Source of the DNA: Eubacterium uniforme
GTDB taxonomy: Bacteria > Bacillota > Clostridia > Lachnospirales > Lachnospiraceae
NCBI RefSeq assembly: GCF_900167115.1
Contig: NZ_FUXZ01000017.1
Coordinates: 1-47,368 of the forward strand
Direction: 5' to 3'
Length of the DNA: 47,368 bases
Shown one piece after another: positions 25,786 through 35,028 of the stretch. Within the stretch, counting starts at the first letter, position 1, and every line of letters begins with the position of its first letter. The position numbers were made by a program, and so were the translations under genes. The notes under the pieces were generated by a model that was not told the origin of the DNA, ran no database searches, and worked only from the letters and a program-made list of their open reading frames with translations.

Positions 25786-27105
25786 ATGGCGCAAAGGAAG
25801 ACACTTAAGCAATTGTTTATTCCGATAACCATTGAACTGCTCTGTTTTATGTTAGCAGGCATAATTGATACGCTAATGATCTCCTCTGTAAGCGATCAAG
25901 CAGTCGGAGCAGTTGGCACGGCTAACACCTACTTATCTGTTTTTGTAATTTCATTTTCAATAATAAGTAGTGGTGTTATTGCCGTAATGACTCAGTTTAT
26001 AGGTGCCGGTAAAAAAGGAATTGCTTATCAGGCAAGACAGATAGGGCTTGTCTTTAACTTGTGTATAGGTGTTGCCCTTTCTATTTTTTTGTTATTTTTT
26101 TCTAAGAATGTATTAGAGATAGTTGGAATAGCAAGTAATTTAAAAGGATATGCAACTACGTATATGCAAATTGTTGGTGGTGGTTGTTTTGTTATGGCCA
26201 TTATACCAATTTTTGGTAGTTATTTAAGAGCATTTGGATATACTAAAGAGCCTTTATGGGCAACATTTTCGGCGAATGTTATTAATCTTGTATTGAATGC
26301 TGTATTCTTATATGTATTTCATATGGGCGTTGCAGGTGTTGCAATTGCTACACTTATTTCAAGAATAGTTAATGCGGTTGTTGTTATGGTTGCATCCATT
26401 AAGATTAAACATAAAGAATATAAGGAAAGAACTGGTAATCTTAAGATATTACTTATGATTATAAAAGTTGGACTTCCAGCAGCGTTAGAAACTGCATGTT
26501 ATAATGTTGCAATTACAATGGTTATTAAGTTCTTAAATTCAATGGATCCAGATGGTATTAATGTTACCGCTAGAGCTTATACTACCCAGGTTGCAAATTT
26601 CTCATATTGTGTGGGATGCGGTTTAGCTCAGGCTAATTCAATTATGACTGGATGGTTTGTAGGATCTGGAGAATATGATAAATGTGATTTTCAAACAAGA
26701 AAGGCAGCAAGAATTGGTATTATTATAGCTGCAATACTTGATGCAGTATTTGCTATAACAGCTGGATTATATATGCCGCTGTTATCTGATAATAAGGAAA
26801 TAATCGATTTAGTTCAAAAATTGTTATTTATAGATATTATACTTGAAGTTGGAAGAGTTACAAACCTTGTTTATGGTGGTGCTCTTAAGACTAGTGGGGA
26901 TGTATTCTTCCCGTTATATTGTGCAATAATAGTTATGTTTTTAGTGGCAGCAGGTGGTTCCTACTTATTAGGAATAAAGTTAGACTTGCTTGTAATAGGA
27001 GCTTATATTGCAATGGCTCTTGATGAGTTCATAAGAGGTGTATGTGTCATGATTAGATGGCGAACCGGAATATGGAGAAAGAAAGGCTTGGTACTAAAAG
27101 CATAG
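25786..27105 (+). CDS. MATE-family transporter
   Basis: The 439-residue multidrug and toxin extrusion type transporter has about 12 membrane helices in two homologous halves (LCFMLAGIIDTLMISSVSDQ, VGTANTYLSVFVISFSI, QFIGAGKKG in the first; LNSMDPDGINVTARAY, CGLAQANSIMTGWFVGSGE in the second). MATE proteins usually export organic cations with Na+ or H+. Placed directly before the exo-oligoxylanase and behind an AraC regulator, it may instead move xylo-oligosaccharides or be only co-regulated; substrate unknown. The ribosome site is a modest GAGGA. Confidence 0.9.
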   Translation: MAQRKTLKQLFIPITIELLCFMLAGIIDTLMISSVSDQAVGAVGTANTYLSVFVISFSIISSGVIAVMTQFIGAGKKGIAYQARQIGLVFNLCIGVALSIFLLFFSKNVLEIVGIASNLKGYATTYMQIVGGGCFVMAIIPIFGSYLRAFGYTKEPLWATFSANVINLVLNAVFLYVFHMGVAGVAIATLISRIVNAVVVMVASIKIKHKEYKERTGNLKILLMIIKVGLPAALETACYNVAITMVIKFLNSMDPDGINVTARAYTTQVANFSYCVGCGLAQANSIMTGWFVGSGEYDKCDFQTRKAARIGIIIAAILDAVFAITAGLYMPLLSDNKEIIDLVQKLLFIDIILEVGRVTNLVYGGALKTSGDVFFPLYCAIIVMFLVAAGGSYLLGIKLDLLVIGAYIAMALDEFIRGVCVMIRWRTGIWRKKGLVLKA

Positions 27106-27134
27106 AGCATATGCAATCTAATGAAAGGATGGAT

Positions 27135-28265
27135 ATGTTAATGATCGAATACAAGAATTATCTTAACGAATTCGGTGTATCTGATGAAGATGCAAATAAA
27201 AGACTTAACGAGATTTTTAATACTCTTTTTTACGGAAGTGAAGAAGAGAGAATATATAAACCTGTAGACCCTGATATGGGTATTATGATTGATACAGGTA
27301 ACATAGATGTTAGAACAGAAGGTATGTCATACGGTATGATGATGTGCGTTCAGTTAGACAAAAAAGAAGAGTTTGATAGACTATGGAAATGGGCAAGAAC
27401 ATATATGTATATGGAAGATGGCCCAGGGAAAGGTTATTTTGCATGGTCATGTAAACTTAATGGAGAAAAGAATGCATATGGTGCAGCTCCTGACGGAGAA
27501 GAATTCTTTATCCTGGATCTGATTTTCGCTGGAAACAGATGGGGCAACGGTGAAGGCATATTTAATTACCATCAAGAAGCTAAAGATCTTATGCACGACG
27601 TTATAAGAAAAGGAAGCGATGGTAAGCCTGGATTCCCAATGTTTGATAGCAACACCCACTACATAAAGTTCGTAGACGCTGTGAACTTTACAGATCCGTC
27701 ATATCACCTCCCTCATTTTTATGAGATATACGCAGAGTATGCGTACGACGAGGATAAGGAATTCTTCCGTGAGGCTGCTATTTGTAGTAGAGAGTATTGG
27801 AATAAGTGTTGTCATCCAGTAACTGGTATGTCGGCAGAGTATGCAGAGTATGATGGAACACCACATAATAAGGATTATGAGATTTTTGGTGGAAGACATG
27901 ATTGGTTCTATTCGGATGCATACAGAACAATTCTAAATATTGCACTTGATAGTATATGGTGTGGCAAGAGAGAGGATTCAGTCAAGATAGCAAATAATCA
28001 TGCAACTTTCTTTAACAAGGCATATGAAGAAGGTACTTGGGATAATATCTTTGAACTTGATGGTACACCACTTTCAGAAAAGGTATTACATCCAGTAGGA
28101 CTTCTTGCAACAAATGCAACGACAGCTGTGCTTACAGAAGAAGGTAAGCCATGGCTTAAGAGATTTATAGAAACACCACTTAGAGATGGTGACAGAAGAT
28201 ACTATGATAACTGCTTATACATATTTGCTTATATGTTATTAAGTGGTAGTTATAGAAAGTATTAA
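27135..28265 (+). CDS. GH8 reducing-end xylose-releasing exo-oligoxylanase (Rex)
   Basis: The enzyme removes xylose from the reducing end of short xylo-oligosaccharides in the cytoplasm; there is no signal peptide. The 376-residue product shows the GH8 Rex block DMGIMIDTGNIDVRTEGMSY with the catalytic acid Glu62, the WKWARTYMYM and YFAWSCK blocks, and GGRHDWFYSDAYR, which holds the likely base Asp. AAAGG lies six bases before ATG 27135. In-frame ATGs at 27057 and 27111 are upstream; the first lies in the MATE gene and neither has a ribosome site. It lies 29 bases after the MATE gene. Parts between 27500 and 27750 are richer in GC than the rest. Confidence 0.93.
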   Translation: MLMIEYKNYLNEFGVSDEDANKRLNEIFNTLFYGSEEERIYKPVDPDMGIMIDTGNIDVRTEGMSYGMMMCVQLDKKEEFDRLWKWARTYMYMEDGPGKGYFAWSCKLNGEKNAYGAAPDGEEFFILDLIFAGNRWGNGEGIFNYHQEAKDLMHDVIRKGSDGKPGFPMFDSNTHYIKFVDAVNFTDPSYHLPHFYEIYAEYAYDEDKEFFREAAICSREYWNKCCHPVTGMSAEYAEYDGTPHNKDYEIFGGRHDWFYSDAYRTILNIALDSIWCGKREDSVKIANNHATFFNKAYEEGTWDNIFELDGTPLSEKVLHPVGLLATNATTAVLTEEGKPWLKRFIETPLRDGDRRYYDNCLYIFAYMLLSGSYRKY

Positions 28266-28296
28266 TTAAGTTAAAACCCTCATCTTAAATACAAAC

Positions 28297-28377
28297 AAAA
28301 CAACCTGGTATCATATCATTTGCTATGTATTAGTATTTTACTAATATATAGTAGGTGGTATGTTACCGGGTTGTTTT
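28297..28377 (+). terminator. Long stem-loop terminator after the Rex gene
   Basis: AAAACAACCTGGTA pairs with TACCGGGTTGTTTT at the base. An inner stem TATTAGTA/TACTAATA-like tops it, about 80 bases in all. The T run ends the stem. Confidence 0.85.
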
Positions 28378-28395
28378 ATTATGTGGAAAAATAGT

Positions 28396-28429
28396 TTGAT
28401 TATTCTTACATTTTTGTAAGGATAATCAA
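28396..28429. promoter_or_regulatory. 15-bp dyad spanning a 19-base-spacer promoter
   Basis: TTGATTATTCTTACA and TGTAAGGATAATCAA are inverted copies with one mismatch around TTTT. The same bases can be read as a promoter: TTGATT, a 19-base spacer and GATAAT (28421-28426). A dyad inside an over-long spacer is the MerR-type layout. It lies after the Rex terminator and about 95 bases before the clostripain gene. Confidence 0.5.
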
Positions 28430-28524
28430 TTATAAATCAATGGATATGTAAGGTTTAATAATGTTATTATAACCATGTTGCACAATAGCATGAAAAAATT
28501 AAGAGAAGAAAAAGGAGGGATTAT

Positions 28525-31380
28525 ATGATTAATCTAAAAAAGAAAGCTATTAGCTTAATGAGTATGGCAACACTAGCGACTATAACAATTTTGGTTCCAG
28601 TAAACACACCAGTTTATGCAGAGAAAGAACCAATTAAAATTGAGAAAGGGAATCAGGATGATTGGACAATCGGTATTTACATGTGTGGTGCTGATTTAGA
28701 ATCAGAAAGTTATGTTTCAACGTTGGACTTTTTCGAAATGCTTGATGCAAAAGTGCCTGAGAATTTTTCAGATAATGTAAATATTGTAATTCAAACAGGC
28801 GGAGCAAGAAAGTGGCATTTTAAAGAGGAGTATACAACGAAATTATTAAGGGGAGGTTTTAGTGAAGAGGAAATAAATCAGATTATTCCAAAAGAGATTG
28901 ATGAAGGAAAAATACAGGAATATAAAATTAACTTCCAACATAAGTATAGGGATGATGAGGGAAAGATAAAAACAATTCCTGCATTAGAGTTTATAAAGGA
29001 TGTTGCAGATTATTCTGATTATGAAGAATTAACAGAAGAAGATGTAAATGATCCAGGTTTTACAAGTATGGGAAATCAAAAATATTTGGAGAGTTTTATT
29101 AATGACTTAAATAAGAATTTCCCATCAGAACATAGAATGCTTGAATTTTATAATCATGGTGGCGGAATTACAGGTGGTGTATGCTATGATGAAAATGCAG
29201 GAGATGATTGCTTAACACTTAAAGAAATTTTATCAGCTCTTGATAATACAAAGTCTGATGAATTAGGTAAGTTTGATATTATTGGATATGATGCATGTCT
29301 TATGTCAAATTATGAGACATTTAATCACTTATCAGCATATGCTAAGAATGCAGTTGGTTCACTTACTGCAGAACCTGGTGAAGGATGGTATTATACATCA
29401 TTTATTGAAGATTTAGGAAAAAATTATAATAACGAAAAATTCGATGGCAGAGAATTATCAAGTAGTATCGTTGAGGCATATAAGGATTTTTATAAGACAA
29501 ATGGAATTGTCGATGAGATGATGAATGAAGGGAGTGTAACGTATTACGGAAGTAACTTCTATGATGATGCTGTTCTTGCAGCAGTTGATCTTGAAAAGTT
29601 AAATAAGACAATTCCAACATTTAATGAGTTATCAGATAATCTTATTAAACTTTATGGTGAAAGAGAAGGTACAGACTTTATTCGAAAAGAGATGGAAAAA
29701 GCAGTAGTTTTTTATAATTGTAATATTTCAGGATTTGATAAATTTTTAGACATAATTATTGAGAATGCAAATAATAGAATTAAAAAATTTGAAGGAAGCA
29801 ATGAGGGATTTGATCCTCATACAGTTGAACTATATAAATTAGAAAAACAGCAGGCAGAAAAGCTTAAGGAAGATATTAAAAAGAGTGTTATTAATTCATA
29901 TAATGGACGTGAAGGTAATAGAGCTGAAGATCTTGGTGCTATGTCTATATTTTATCCTGATTATATGAAGACTAGTTCAAAAGTGGCATTATTTACTTTA
30001 GATGAATATCCAGAATATTCACTTAATGGAAACTATACTTTATACACATATTATACTGCTTATGAGAATGGGTCTATTATAAATGATCGTGTAAAGGCGC
30101 AGATGAATTTAGATACTAAGGAAAATATATTTACAATAGGTTTGCCTGAAAAAGAAGCGTTATATAGTGATATTAAAGGAGAAAAATTCATTGAAAAAGA
30201 TGGAAAGTATTATGATGTGATGCAGTTACCAGCTGACATTGGAATCAATGTAAGAGATTATACAGTTAAATATAAATTACACGATTTTCATTTTGAAATG
30301 AATGGAGTACCTATTGCTGTTGTACGTTTGGGCGGTTTAATGGATGTTGGAGCAAATTCTTTCGTAACATATATTTGTGATGGTGAACTTAATGGTAAGA
30401 TAGGTATCTTTAGTTTCGCATATGATGATACAAGTAAAAAGTATATAATTAATTATTTCATGGACGCTGAAAATGAAGAAATTATTAATGTTAAAGCAGG
30501 TGATACTGTAGGATTTGCTGCTGAAACTTATAATAAGTTAGATAGAAACTTTGTAGAAGGTGAACCGGAAATTAAAATGGAAAAGTATGTAATGCAGAAG
30601 TCTAATTTTATAGAAATTGATGGAGAGAATGCATGCGTTTTACCATTAAATGAAGTTAAGGATAATAATGCAAATAATGTAACATATTATTTTGCAGCAA
30701 TTCATGATTATGCCTTTGTTTTGCTTGGTGAAAAAAATGTAGAAGATATTGATATGGATATTGTTACATTTAATTACAGCAAATACAATGAATACGCAAA
30801 TGCAAAGGTAAGTATTTCAAATGATAAATTTGAACTTACTGGTGAAAAAATTGAACCAGCAATCTTATTTGATGACAAAGCTGATAAATTCGTAAAGGGT
30901 GTTGATTATGAAGTAACATATGAAAACAATCTTGGACTTGGTAGAGCTAAGGCAACAATTAAGGGACTTGGTGCATACGCAATGTTACCTGAAAGAGTTG
31001 TAGAATTTGATATTGTAAAAGCTAAGGTTGTTACAGCAGAAGGTAAGGAAAAAGTAGTATATAAGACAGTTGTAGTAAATACACCAAAACAGGTTAAGGT
31101 TAAGACTCTTAAGAATGATAAGAAAAAAGCTTTCACAGTTAAGTGGAAGAAGATTAAAGGTGTTGCTGGATATCAGGTTAAGTATGCTTATAACAAGAAA
31201 TTCACTAAGGGTAAGAAAGTTAAGACAATTAAGAATGCAAAGAAGACTTCATTTACAATTAAGAAACTTAAGAAGAATAAGACATATTTCGTAAAGGTTA
31301 GAGCATATACAATTTCTAAAGATGGTAAAAAAGTATATGGTGACTGGAGTGAAGTAAAAACTGTAAAGATTAAGAAATAA
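28525..31380 (+). CDS. Secreted clostripain-like cysteine protease (C11), first copy
   Basis: The 951-residue protein has a signal peptide (cleavage likely after VYA, residue 32), then a C11 peptidase domain: WTIGIYMCGADLES at its start, catalytic His211 in YNHGGG and Cys258 in GYDACLMS, then EPGEGWYYTSF. C11 enzymes cleave after Arg or Lys and activate themselves. A middle beta-rich region of about 200 residues follows, then a YDG/MBG-like domain (about 765-825: GVDYEVTYENNLGLGRAKAT) and a C-terminal fibronectin-III-like domain (about 850-945: WKKIKGVAGYQVKYA, KTYFVKVRAYT), all rich in Lys. AAGGAGGG lies before the ATG. A paralogue follows at 31713. It probably stays on the cell wall through its basic tail. 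Confidence 0.9.
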   Translation: MINLKKKAISLMSMATLATITILVPVNTPVYAEKEPIKIEKGNQDDWTIGIYMCGADLESESYVSTLDFFEMLDAKVPENFSDNVNIVIQTGGARKWHFKEEYTTKLLRGGFSEEEINQIIPKEIDEGKIQEYKINFQHKYRDDEGKIKTIPALEFIKDVADYSDYEELTEEDVNDPGFTSMGNQKYLESFINDLNKNFPSEHRMLEFYNHGGGITGGVCYDENAGDDCLTLKEILSALDNTKSDELGKFDIIGYDACLMSNYETFNHLSAYAKNAVGSLTAEPGEGWYYTSFIEDLGKNYNNEKFDGRELSSSIVEAYKDFYKTNGIVDEMMNEGSVTYYGSNFYDDAVLAAVDLEKLNKTIPTFNELSDNLIKLYGEREGTDFIRKEMEKAVVFYNCNISGFDKFLDIIIENANNRIKKFEGSNEGFDPHTVELYKLEKQQAEKLKEDIKKSVINSYNGREGNRAEDLGAMSIFYPDYMKTSSKVALFTLDEYPEYSLNGNYTLYTYYTAYENGSIINDRVKAQMNLDTKENIFTIGLPEKEALYSDIKGEKFIEKDGKYYDVMQLPADIGINVRDYTVKYKLHDFHFEMNGVPIAVVRLGGLMDVGANSFVTYICDGELNGKIGIFSFAYDDTSKKYIINYFMDAENEEIINVKAGDTVGFAAETYNKLDRNFVEGEPEIKMEKYVMQKSNFIEIDGENACVLPLNEVKDNNANNVTYYFAAIHDYAFVLLGEKNVEDIDMDIVTFNYSKYNEYANAKVSISNDKFELTGEKIEPAILFDDKADKFVKGVDYEVTYENNLGLGRAKATIKGLGAYAMLPERVVEFDIVKAKVVTAEGKEKVVYKTVVVNTPKQVKVKTLKNDKKKAFTVKWKKIKGVAGYQVKYAYNKKFTKGKKVKTIKNAKKTSFTIKKLKKNKTYFVKVRAYTISKDGKKVYGDWSEVKTVKIKK

Positions 31381-31385
31381 GTTTT

Positions 31386-31416
31386 AAGGATGTGGTTTAG
31401 ACCACATCCTTTTTTT
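31386..31416 (+). terminator. Terminator between the two clostripain genes
   Basis: AAGGATGTGGT pairs with ACCACATCCTT around TTAG, followed by T's. It separates the two paralogues into different transcripts. Confidence 0.92.
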
Positions 31417-31440
31417 AAGATTTTATTAAGAATAAAATGC

Positions 31441-31469
31441 TTGATTGATAACGGACGTTATAGTATAAT
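31441..31469 (+). promoter_or_regulatory. Promoter of the second clostripain gene with a dyad in its spacer
   Basis: TTGATT, exactly 17 bases, TATAAT. The spacer holds ATAACG GA CGTTAT (31448-31461), a perfect dyad, and a second dyad GTAAC T GTTAC (31483-31493) lies just after the predicted start. Both could be operators. Confidence 0.75.
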
Positions 31470-31475
31470 TTTTAG

Positions 31476-31712
31476 TTGAAAGGTAACTGTTACAAAATGG
31501 AACGTATTAATTAGGGGTATTTCGATAAAAATGGATACGAAATTAATAGTTATCTTTTACACATGAAAAATTTATGGTTGAATACTAGATTCAATTTGAA
31601 AAAACTATGAGGACGAAAATTGAATAGGGGATTTATTCGTAAAGGATAATGTGTAAATGTTTTCGGTAGATAAAAAATCGAAATACTCAACATTATTTTT
31701 TAGGAGGGAATT
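31476..31712 (+). other. Long 5' leader of the second clostripain gene
   Basis: If the promoter at 31441 is used, the leader is about 235 bases. It is AT-rich with partial inverted repeats (ATTAATT near 31507 against a CGAAATTAAT near 31539) but I do not recognise a known riboswitch. It ends in a good AGGAGGG site. No open frame with a ribosome site lies in it. Confidence 0.45.
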
Positions 31713-34700
31713 ATGTATAATTTCAAAAAAAGACTGATCAGTCTTACCAGTGCGGCAGCACTTGCTGTAACAGGTTTTAATGTACCTAGTATGCAAGTGA
31801 CATCTTATGCCGAAGAGGCTCAAAAGCCTATCGTACCAGCTAAGGCAAGTGGCTGGACATTTGGTTTGTATTTATGCGGCCAGGACCTTGAAGAATGGAA
31901 TGGTAGCGCATCAGCAGACCTTTTGGAAATTCTAAAGGCAGATGTTCCTGCAGGTTTTTCAAAGAACAATAATATTATTGTTGAAACAGGTGGATGTATG
32001 GGATGGCATTTCCAGGAAATCTACACTGATTACCTTAAGGAGGAAAAAGGCCTAAGTAGAAGGGAAATTGCTCAGGTTATTCCTTTCGAAATCGAAGAAG
32101 ATAAAATCTCACAGTATAAGATTAATTTTGAACATGAGTATGTTACAGATGAAGGTGAAGTAAAGACAATTCCTGCACTTGAATTTGTAAAGGAAGTTGC
32201 TAAATATGACATGGATTCTTCTAAAGATGAAGCTTCAGATGGAGATGAGGATATCGATCAGCTCCATGACGGTGAAGATATGTCAAGAGAAGCAGATGGA
32301 GAAGTAAAAGAAGATGAAGTTAAAGGTGCTGACATGGGTAATAAATATTACTTGAAAGCGTTTTTAGAAGATCTTGATAATAATTATCCGGCTGAACATA
32401 TGGCACTTGATTTATGGAACCATGGTGGTGGTATCGTAGGTGGTGTATGTTATGATGAATATTCAGAAGATCCTATCACATTAGGTGAACTTAAGAGTGT
32501 TCTTTCAGATAGAGCTGATGAAGGTTTTGAAAAATTAGACATTTTAGGATATGATGCATGTCTTATGTCAAGTTATGAATCATGGATTAATTTATCAGCA
32601 TATGCTGAAGTTGGTGTTGGTTCATTAACATCAGAACCTGGAGATGGATGGTATTATACACCATTTATCGAAGACTTAGGAGCAAATTATGCTGATGAAA
32701 AATACACAGCTAAAGAATTAGCTTCAAGTATTGTAGATGCATATAATGACTACTATAAATATGATGGTATTCTTATGCAGGAAGCATATGATGAAGAAGA
32801 ATACACAGAAAGTGAATATGCTAAGAAAGTATTAGGCAGAGAGAATGACTTAGAAGGTGATGGCAAAGTTGATGAAGAAGAAGGTACAGAGTACGATGAA
32901 GACTTCATAAAAGAAGCTGAAGAATACTTATCACCAGCTATGCTTTGTGCAGTAGATCTCGAAAAGCTTGCAACATCTGCAGTAGAATTTTCAGCATTTG
33001 CTGATGAATTATATAGAGCATATGCAGATGAAAAGGGCCTTAAGACTATTTTTGAAACAGCTACAAAAGAAGGTGGCGTTGAAGAAGGCTATGAAATTGT
33101 AGAAATTTCAAAATTATTAGATTCAGTTTCAAAGGTTGCTCCTGAAAGAAAAGCAGAATTAAAGGATTCATCAAATCCATATCATGCAATCGCTGTTGAA
33201 GCATATGATAATTTACTTGGTAATGTTGATACTTTAAAAGAAAAAATTGATGCAAGTTTAATTAATGCATATAACGGTTGGGAAGTTAATAAATTTTACG
33301 ATTCATTAGGTATGTCATTATTCGTTCCTGATCAGTATGCTGGTAGTAAGGTTGCTATGTTTGCAGCTGAAGAATATCCAAATTATTCAATTGGTGAAAC
33401 ATATGCAAAATTAGCATATTTATATGGTAGTGGTTTAGCTCTTGAAGATATTGCAAATAAGAAATTTGATACAACATATAACTATGATTTAACAACAGGT
33501 ACTTTCTCAGTAAGTATTCCTGAAGAAGATATGTTTAGTGTAGATTATTTAAGCGCATATAACTATCAGACTGTAAATAATAAAACATACTTAACAAATA
33601 CTGCAATAGTAGATACAATGTGGGATGAACTTAATGTATTAAATTTCACACCTGATTATGGTTATTATACACTTGGTGATGATAAGCCATTATATGCTAC
33701 AAGCTCTGAGGATGTTTATGATGGTGAAAATGGTAAATGGGATAATCATTATAAATATATTAGTGGTTATTTAAATGATACATATGGTTCATTTGAATTT
33801 ACTAAGGATTCAAAAACAGGTAAGTATGTATTTAGTTACTTTGAAGAAGCTGAAGAACCAGATAATGTTGTAGATGCAGAAGATAAGGCTAAATTCAGAA
33901 AGAACATGATTAAGAAGGCTATTAAGCGTCATAATGCAAAGCATAATCTTAAGTCAACACGTGAAGATGATATCTTTACTTTATTATTCGGTGGTTTCTT
34001 TGGTGGCGTTGAAACTTTAAAACCTGGTGATGTTATTAAGTTAGAATCAGCAGTTGCTAGTGAAGAAAAATATTTAACTGATGATTATGAAGACGTTCTT
34101 AAATATGATTATTCAAAAGAATATGTAATTTCAAAGAACGATAAGGTTTCATTTAATAATACAGAATATGATGCAGATGGAGATGCGGTTGTAACTGATA
34201 AGAAAGTATATACACCAAATCTTACATTTAAGGATGATAAGGGCATTACAGATAATTTATTATTAGGATATGATGCTTGGGTTGGATACAATGAAGAAAC
34301 AGATAAATATATTTGTAATGTAGATTATAAAACTTATAATGTTGAAAAAATCAAAGCATTTGCTGATTTGAAAGTTTCAGTTAAATCAAAAGAATATACA
34401 CTTACAGGTGAAGAAATTAAGCCTGAATTAATCTTTAATGGAAATAAGGGTAGCCTTGTTGAAGGTAAGGATTATGAAGTATCATATGAAAACAATATTG
34501 GTATTGGAACTGGTAAAGTAGTAGTTAAGGGTCTTGGTCAGTTAGCAATCATTCCAGAAAAGGTTGTTGAATTTACTATTTCAAAGGCTAAGGTTAATGA
34601 AGCAACTAAGGAAAAGACAGTATATGTTACAGTAGTTGTTAAAGAACCTAAGAAGGCAGTTGTTAAGTCAGTTAAGAATAACAAGAAGAAAGCTTTCACA

Positions 34701-34943
34701 GTTAAGTGGAAGAAAGTTAAAGGTGCTACAGGCTACCAGGTTAAATATGCACTTAATAAGAAATTAACTAAGGGTAAGAAAGTTAAGAATGTTAAGGATG
34801 CAAAGAAACTTTCACTTACAGTTAAGAAACTTAAAAAGAATAAGACATACTTCGTAAAGGTTAGAGCATATACAGTTGCTAAAGATGGCAAGAAAGTATA
34901 TGGTAAATGGAGTGATGTTGAAAAAATAAAAGTTGCAAAATAG
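31713..34943 (+). CDS. Secreted clostripain-like cysteine protease (C11), second copy
   Basis: This 1076-residue paralogue of the protein at 28525 has the same order: signal peptide (cleavage after SYA, residue 33), C11 domain with His237 in WNHGGG and Cys283 in GYDACLMS, beta-rich middle, MBG-like domain and a Lys-rich fibronectin-III-like C terminus. It differs by an acidic insertion (about 166-205: SSKDEASDGDEDIDQLHDGE) just before the catalytic His region and by an EF-hand loop DLEGDGKVDEEE (379-390) inside an acidic insert of the peptidase domain. It also carries a basic insert (about 725-750: KNMIKKAIKRHNAKHN). The insertions may be calcium sites or self-cleavage regions. Confidence 0.9.
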   Translation: MYNFKKRLISLTSAAALAVTGFNVPSMQVTSYAEEAQKPIVPAKASGWTFGLYLCGQDLEEWNGSASADLLEILKADVPAGFSKNNNIIVETGGCMGWHFQEIYTDYLKEEKGLSRREIAQVIPFEIEEDKISQYKINFEHEYVTDEGEVKTIPALEFVKEVAKYDMDSSKDEASDGDEDIDQLHDGEDMSREADGEVKEDEVKGADMGNKYYLKAFLEDLDNNYPAEHMALDLWNHGGGIVGGVCYDEYSEDPITLGELKSVLSDRADEGFEKLDILGYDACLMSSYESWINLSAYAEVGVGSLTSEPGDGWYYTPFIEDLGANYADEKYTAKELASSIVDAYNDYYKYDGILMQEAYDEEEYTESEYAKKVLGRENDLEGDGKVDEEEGTEYDEDFIKEAEEYLSPAMLCAVDLEKLATSAVEFSAFADELYRAYADEKGLKTIFETATKEGGVEEGYEIVEISKLLDSVSKVAPERKAELKDSSNPYHAIAVEAYDNLLGNVDTLKEKIDASLINAYNGWEVNKFYDSLGMSLFVPDQYAGSKVAMFAAEEYPNYSIGETYAKLAYLYGSGLALEDIANKKFDTTYNYDLTTGTFSVSIPEEDMFSVDYLSAYNYQTVNNKTYLTNTAIVDTMWDELNVLNFTPDYGYYTLGDDKPLYATSSEDVYDGENGKWDNHYKYISGYLNDTYGSFEFTKDSKTGKYVFSYFEEAEEPDNVVDAEDKAKFRKNMIKKAIKRHNAKHNLKSTREDDIFTLLFGGFFGGVETLKPGDVIKLESAVASEEKYLTDDYEDVLKYDYSKEYVISKNDKVSFNNTEYDADGDAVVTDKKVYTPNLTFKDDKGITDNLLLGYDAWVGYNEETDKYICNVDYKTYNVEKIKAFADLKVSVKSKEYTLTGEEIKPELIFNGNKGSLVEGKDYEVSYENNIGIGTGKVVVKGLGQLAIIPEKVVEFTISKAKVNEATKEKTVYVTVVVKEPKKAVVKSVKNNKKKAFTVKWKKVKGATGYQVKYALNKKLTKGKKVKNVKDAKKLSLTVKKLKKNKTYFVKVRAYTVAKDGKKVYGKWSDVEKIKVAK

Positions 34944-34950
34944 AAAATAT

Positions 34951-34975
34951 AGGGCTGTTTATACAGCCCTTTTTC
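34951..34975 (+). terminator. Terminator after the second clostripain gene
   Basis: AGGGCTGT pairs perfectly with ACAGCCCT around TTAT, then TTTTTC. Confidence 0.9.
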
Positions 34976-35028
34976 TTGTATAATGAGTAGTGTATAAATA
35001 AGAAAGGAAGCTGTTAGCAGCGTGAATT

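Noticed and set aside
27057-27134. ATG 27057 or 27111 as the start of the Rex gene
   Set aside because: The first lies inside the MATE gene and neither has a ribosome site; AAAGG before 27135 and the family N terminus favour the later start.
31476-31712. A known riboswitch in the leader of the second clostripain gene
   Set aside because: None of the sequence patterns I know (such as SAM, purine, TPP, c-di-GMP or lysine) is present, and the pairing is partial.
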